This document shows positions 6,163 to 8,510 of a stretch of DNA of 8,510 bases, one piece after another. Below the pieces are notes generated by a model, which was not told the origin of the DNA, ran no database searches, and saw only the letters and a program-made list of their open reading frames with translations. The position numbers were made by a program, and so were the translations under genes. The stretch is taken from positions 1 through 8,510 of the forward strand of contig JAPHRB010000147.1 in NCBI GenBank assembly GCA_026197015.1, in the 5' to 3' direction. Each line of letters starts with the position of its first letter. Position 1 is the stretch's first letter. Source of the stretch: Gammaproteobacteria bacterium (GTDB taxonomy: Bacteria; Pseudomonadota; Gammaproteobacteria; SZUA-229).

Positions 6163-6214
6163 TTTGCTAACGACGGTTAGGGTTATATTCATTACACTAA
6201 CCATCGCTAGCAAA
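6163..6214. terminator. Long hairpin between convergent genes, possible transcription end or processing signal
   Basis: Eighteen-base arms, TTTGCTAACGACGGTTAG (6163-6180) and CTAACCATCGCTAGCAAA (6197-6214), flank a 16-base loop between the ends of two converging genes. In plus-strand RNA two positions are A-C mismatches; in minus-strand RNA the same positions become G-U wobbles, so the minus-strand transcript would form an unbroken 18-pair stem. On both strands the stem lacks a proper downstream U-run, so it is not a textbook intrinsic terminator. A role in stopping transcription or protecting the 3' end of the lipoprotein transcript is inferred from position. Confidence 0.5.
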
Positions 6215-6224
6215 GCTTAATAAC

Positions 6225-7148
6225 TTAAGGAAAGTAATTAATACTCGGCGTTAAGCCCATACTTGTTCCATCAACAGTATATACATCCGCTTTAGTAATC
6301 ATTATATCGGGATTTAAAGCAAGACCAGGCGGGTAAATAATAAAAGCCTGTAAATATCCCGGATTTATACCTTGTGGTGCAATTATATCCAGGAATATTT
6401 TCTGACCATCATGCCGCCAGTTAACCATTCTTTGCTTGTCGGTAAATTTGCCAGCACCTAACATATCACCTCGAACAGAAGATTTTGGCACATTTATATT
6501 TATATCATCAGGGTTAACTACTGTCTCATCAAAATCAATTTCTAATGATACTGCACCAATTAAAACTGCAAAGTCATCATAATGGCCAAAATCAATTTTT
6601 GCGTAGGGCGCTGGCTCTAATCGTGAAAAATCAGCATTCAAACTATCACCCAAACTAGATTTATAAGCAAAGTCATCAGGTGCGCCTGCACCTTCAATAA
6701 TTTCAATTTTCACTGATATAATGCCAGCTGACAAAAGAGCCGTATTATCATCAACATTTGTATTAATTATAATTTCTGCAACACCTACTGGTAAATTAAC
6801 AGGTAAATCTGCGACTAAAACAGTTTGTAATAACTCGTGCCCATAAGCCCACGATGTAAATAAATCAATATATGAGGAATAGTTATTTCCAACCGACTTA
6901 GCATCCATTTGAATATTAAAAACTGATCTCACAAGACCCATTGCTTTTAAATCCCAGTACACTCCATTTGCATCAATTAAAGCGACTTCTATTGTATCTT
7001 TTCTAGCTTTTTCTGAACCGCCAATTAATAATGAAACACTACTTCCGGCACGCGCTAAAGAAGGAAAAGAGTTAACACTAGAACAAGCCTGTAGTAACGC
7101 AAACATTATTAAAAATATTAAAAAATTAATTAGTTTAGTGCTGATCAT
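6225..7148 (-). CDS. Predicted outer-membrane lipoprotein of unknown family
   Basis: The 307-residue product has a lipoprotein signal peptide: a hydrophobic stretch, LINFLIFLIMFALL, then the lipobox LQAC with Cys22. Ser at +2 and +3 rather than Asp suggests outer-membrane sorting. The mature part shows two regions. One (about 28-150) opens FPSLARAGSSVSLLIGGSE and is rich in alternating hydrophobic strands. The other (about 195-300) contains AVSLEIDFDETVVNPDDINI and YLQAFIIYPPG and ends DVYTVDGTSMG. Both look like beta-sandwich domains. I do not recognise the family, and no catalytic motif is visible. Cys22 is the only cysteine. The ATG lies one base after the stop of the protease gene and has no good Shine-Dalgarno, so it is probably translated by coupling to the protease. 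The context suggests a surface partner, chaperone or inhibitor of that protease; this is inference. Confidence 0.8.
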   Translation of the reverse strand: MISTKLINFLIFLIMFALLQACSSVNSFPSLARAGSSVSLLIGGSEKARKDTIEVALIDANGVYWDLKAMGLVRSVFNIQMDAKSVGNNYSSYIDLFTSWAYGHELLQTVLVADLPVNLPVGVAEIIINTNVDDNTALLSAGIISVKIEIIEGAGAPDDFAYKSSLGDSLNADFSRLEPAPYAKIDFGHYDDFAVLIGAVSLEIDFDETVVNPDDININVPKSSVRGDMLGAGKFTDKQRMVNWRHDGQKIFLDIIAPQGINPGYLQAFIIYPPGLALNPDIMITKADVYTVDGTSMGLTPSINYFP

Positions 7149-7149
7149 T

Positions 7150-8510
7150 TTAATAACCCAATTTCTGCATTAATAATAAAGCGTCACGAACATCAATAAC
7201 ACCATCCAAATTCATATCTCCAGCAATATTCTCATAAGTATCAGCTACTTCAAACCGATCAATTAAGCGTAATAAAATCAATAAATCTGATACATCTAAT
7301 AAATCATCAGGAGAATTTTTTGGTGACAAATGCCCAAGATTAGAAACATTAGGATTAGATCCAAAAACAAAGATCTCATCGCCATCAATAAAACCATCCA
7401 TGTCTGTGTCTGCTAATAATGGCATAGTAAAATAAACACTAACTTCATCTCCATCAGACAAGCCATCTGTATCAGTGTCTGCTAAATATGGATCTGTACC
7501 TAAAGTTAGCTCAATACTATTTGATAAACCATCTCCATCAATATCGACATCACAAACATCACCCAAACCATCAGCATCAACATCCTGTTGATCAAAATTT
7601 AAAATCAGTAAACAATTATCATCATCATGATTAATATTATCTTGATCTGCATCTAAACTAATTCGACCATAACCAGTTCGATAATCAAAACCAGTGCTCG
7701 AAACATCATGTGAATTATTAATAAGTAATGTTTTTATATCAACTAATGTATAAGCTGGATTTTGAGATAATAGAATTGCAGCAGCACCTGCTGCATGCGG
7801 TGATGCACCCGACGTTCCTACAAAACTTGTACTTAGAGATGTAACTGTTCTATCAGGTGCCGATATTTCAGGCTTATTTCTACCATCAGTTGTAGGACCT
7901 TCTGAACTAAATCCTTCTGCATCGTCTGTCAGATTAACAGCGCCGACACTAATAACCGAATTACAATCAGCTGGTTGAGATAAACTTGTTGAATAGGTTC
8001 TTAACCCAAGAGATGGCCCTGTAGTAAATAAACTCAGGGGCAAATCAGCAACAGAGCTATTAGCTTTAGTAACGACTATATAATAGGTCGCTGTTGTTGG
8101 CGCTTGATATGATATTATTTCGTACGGAGGTGCACTTGTTCTTCTACCGTTTTGTACATTCTGAGAGCTCGCAACGAGAGTACCACCTGCATCAGGATCG
8201 CCGTTATAGAGATATAAATTATAATCAACATCGTAAGATGCATAATTATCCCAATTTAGAATCAAACTAAAAGAGCTGCCCTGATTTAAGCTAACAGTAT
8301 TTGAATTAACGTTTGACGAAAAATTATGACGTAAATCACTATCTGTATCAGAAAACGCCGAGAGGTAATGCGCAGTGCGTGAATTACCCATCGCATTAAA
8401 CCATTGAATTCCTGCTGATTCAGCCGAATCAGTGACATCACATAATGGTCCTGTTCCATCATAAAAAGCAGCTCCAAACCAGGCTACTGAATGATTAATG
8501 ATATTAACAC
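7150..8510 (-). CDS. Subtilisin-family (S8) serine protease with TSP3 repeats and C-terminal dockerin-like domain, N-terminus beyond the right edge
   Basis: The frame is open to the window edge, so this is the C-terminal 452 residues of an exported S8 protease. The first visible 39 residues, read upstream of an internal ATG at 8391, include INHSVAWFGAAFYDGTGP and IQWFNAMGN, whose Asn (8383-8385) is the oxyanion-hole residue. A beta-sandwich insertion (8017-8328) follows. FVGTSGASPHAAGAA holds the catalytic Ser at 7810-7812. The catalytic Asp and His lie outside. After the protease domain come thrombospondin type 3 calcium repeats (7357-7653): DDDNC...DADGLGDVCD, DIDGDGLS, DTDTDGLSDGDE and DTDMDGFIDGDE. 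The end (7153-7320) is a dockerin-like pair of F-hands. The second loop, DMNLDGVIDVRD, is canonical; the first has Lys and Ser at calcium positions 1 and 3. No PEP-CTERM or LPXTG tail exists. The lipoprotein gene starts one base after the TAA. Confidence 0.93.
   Translation of the reverse strand, partial: VNIINHSVAWFGAAFYDGTGPLCDVTDSAESAGIQWFNAMGNSRTAHYLSAFSDTDSDLRHNFSSNVNSNTVSLNQGSSFSLILNWDNYASYDVDYNLYLYNGDPDAGGTLVASSQNVQNGRRTSAPPYEIISYQAPTTATYYIVVTKANSSVADLPLSLFTTGPSLGLRTYSTSLSQPADCNSVISVGAVNLTDDAEGFSSEGPTTDGRNKPEISAPDRTVTSLSTSFVGTSGASPHAAGAAAILLSQNPAYTLVDIKTLLINNSHDVSSTGFDYRTGYGRISLDADQDNINHDDDNCLLILNFDQQDVDADGLGDVCDVDIDGDGLSNSIELTLGTDPYLADTDTDGLSDGDEVSVYFTMPLLADTDMDGFIDGDEIFVFGSNPNVSNLGHLSPKNSPDDLLDVSDLLILLRLIDRFEVADTYENIAGDMNLDGVIDVRDALLLMQKLGY

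Noticed and set aside
6163..6214. Integron attC site
   Set aside because: The inverted arms include GCTAAC/GTTAG-like motifs, but the conserved R' and R'' core triplet patterns do not fit, and no integrase or cassette array is present.
7380..7500. CRISPR-like or tandem DNA repeats (TGTCTGCTAA near CCAT)
   Set aside because: They are coding repeats for the DTDTDG-type calcium loops of the TSP3 region; spacing follows the protein repeat and there are no spacers.
8389..8391. ATG taken as the start of the protease
   Set aside because: The frame stays open upstream to the window edge and encodes conserved S8 sequence including the segment before the oxyanion Asn; the ATG is internal.
8286..8477. 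Minus-strand frame of 63 codons overlapping the protease
   Set aside because: It is out of frame with conserved S8 sequence and has no motif of its own.

Overview
The window looks like chromosomal DNA of a fairly AT-rich gammaproteobacterium. PurB is colinear with the Escherichia coli and Pseudomonas enzyme down to catalytic residue numbers. A RoxA/YcfD-type ribosomal oxygenase follows purB closely, and a class II fumarase sits on the other side. I cannot name the genus from sequence alone.

Bases 1-4772 are a housekeeping block. At the left edge, on the minus strand, lies the N-terminal 196 codons of fumC. A 617-base gene-free stretch (590-1206) follows. It holds a perfect 19-base palindrome upstream of fumC, a short palindromic repeat, and a large inverted pair of repeat units. 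Then come four plus-strand genes with short gaps: purB, roxA, a GNAT acetyltransferase and a 172-residue protein that resembles the domain I know as DUF7931. The last three have gaps of only 12 and 9 bases and are probably co-transcribed. A dispersed-type palindrome separates purB from roxA and contains a misleading upstream ATG for roxA.

Bases 4773-8510 are an accessory block of exported proteins. A plus-strand gene encodes a secreted, cysteine-rich protein that is probably a right-handed beta-helix. It converges on a minus-strand pair across a 70-base gap holding an 18-bp-arm hairpin. The pair is a subtilisin-family (S8) protease, cut by the right window edge, carrying thrombospondin type 3 calcium repeats and a C-terminal dockerin-like domain. 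One base after its stop codon begins a gene for a predicted outer-membrane lipoprotein of unknown family.

FumC and PurB belong to the same enzyme superfamily, and PurB releases the fumarate that FumC hydrates. RoxA modifies ribosomal protein L16. The most speculative and interesting unit is the protease-lipoprotein pair: a dockerin-bearing secreted protease coupled to a lipoprotein with beta-sandwich-like sequence could be a surface-docking system. That idea is inference and rests on no visible cohesin signature. I did not find a CRISPR array, transposase, tRNA or rRNA.
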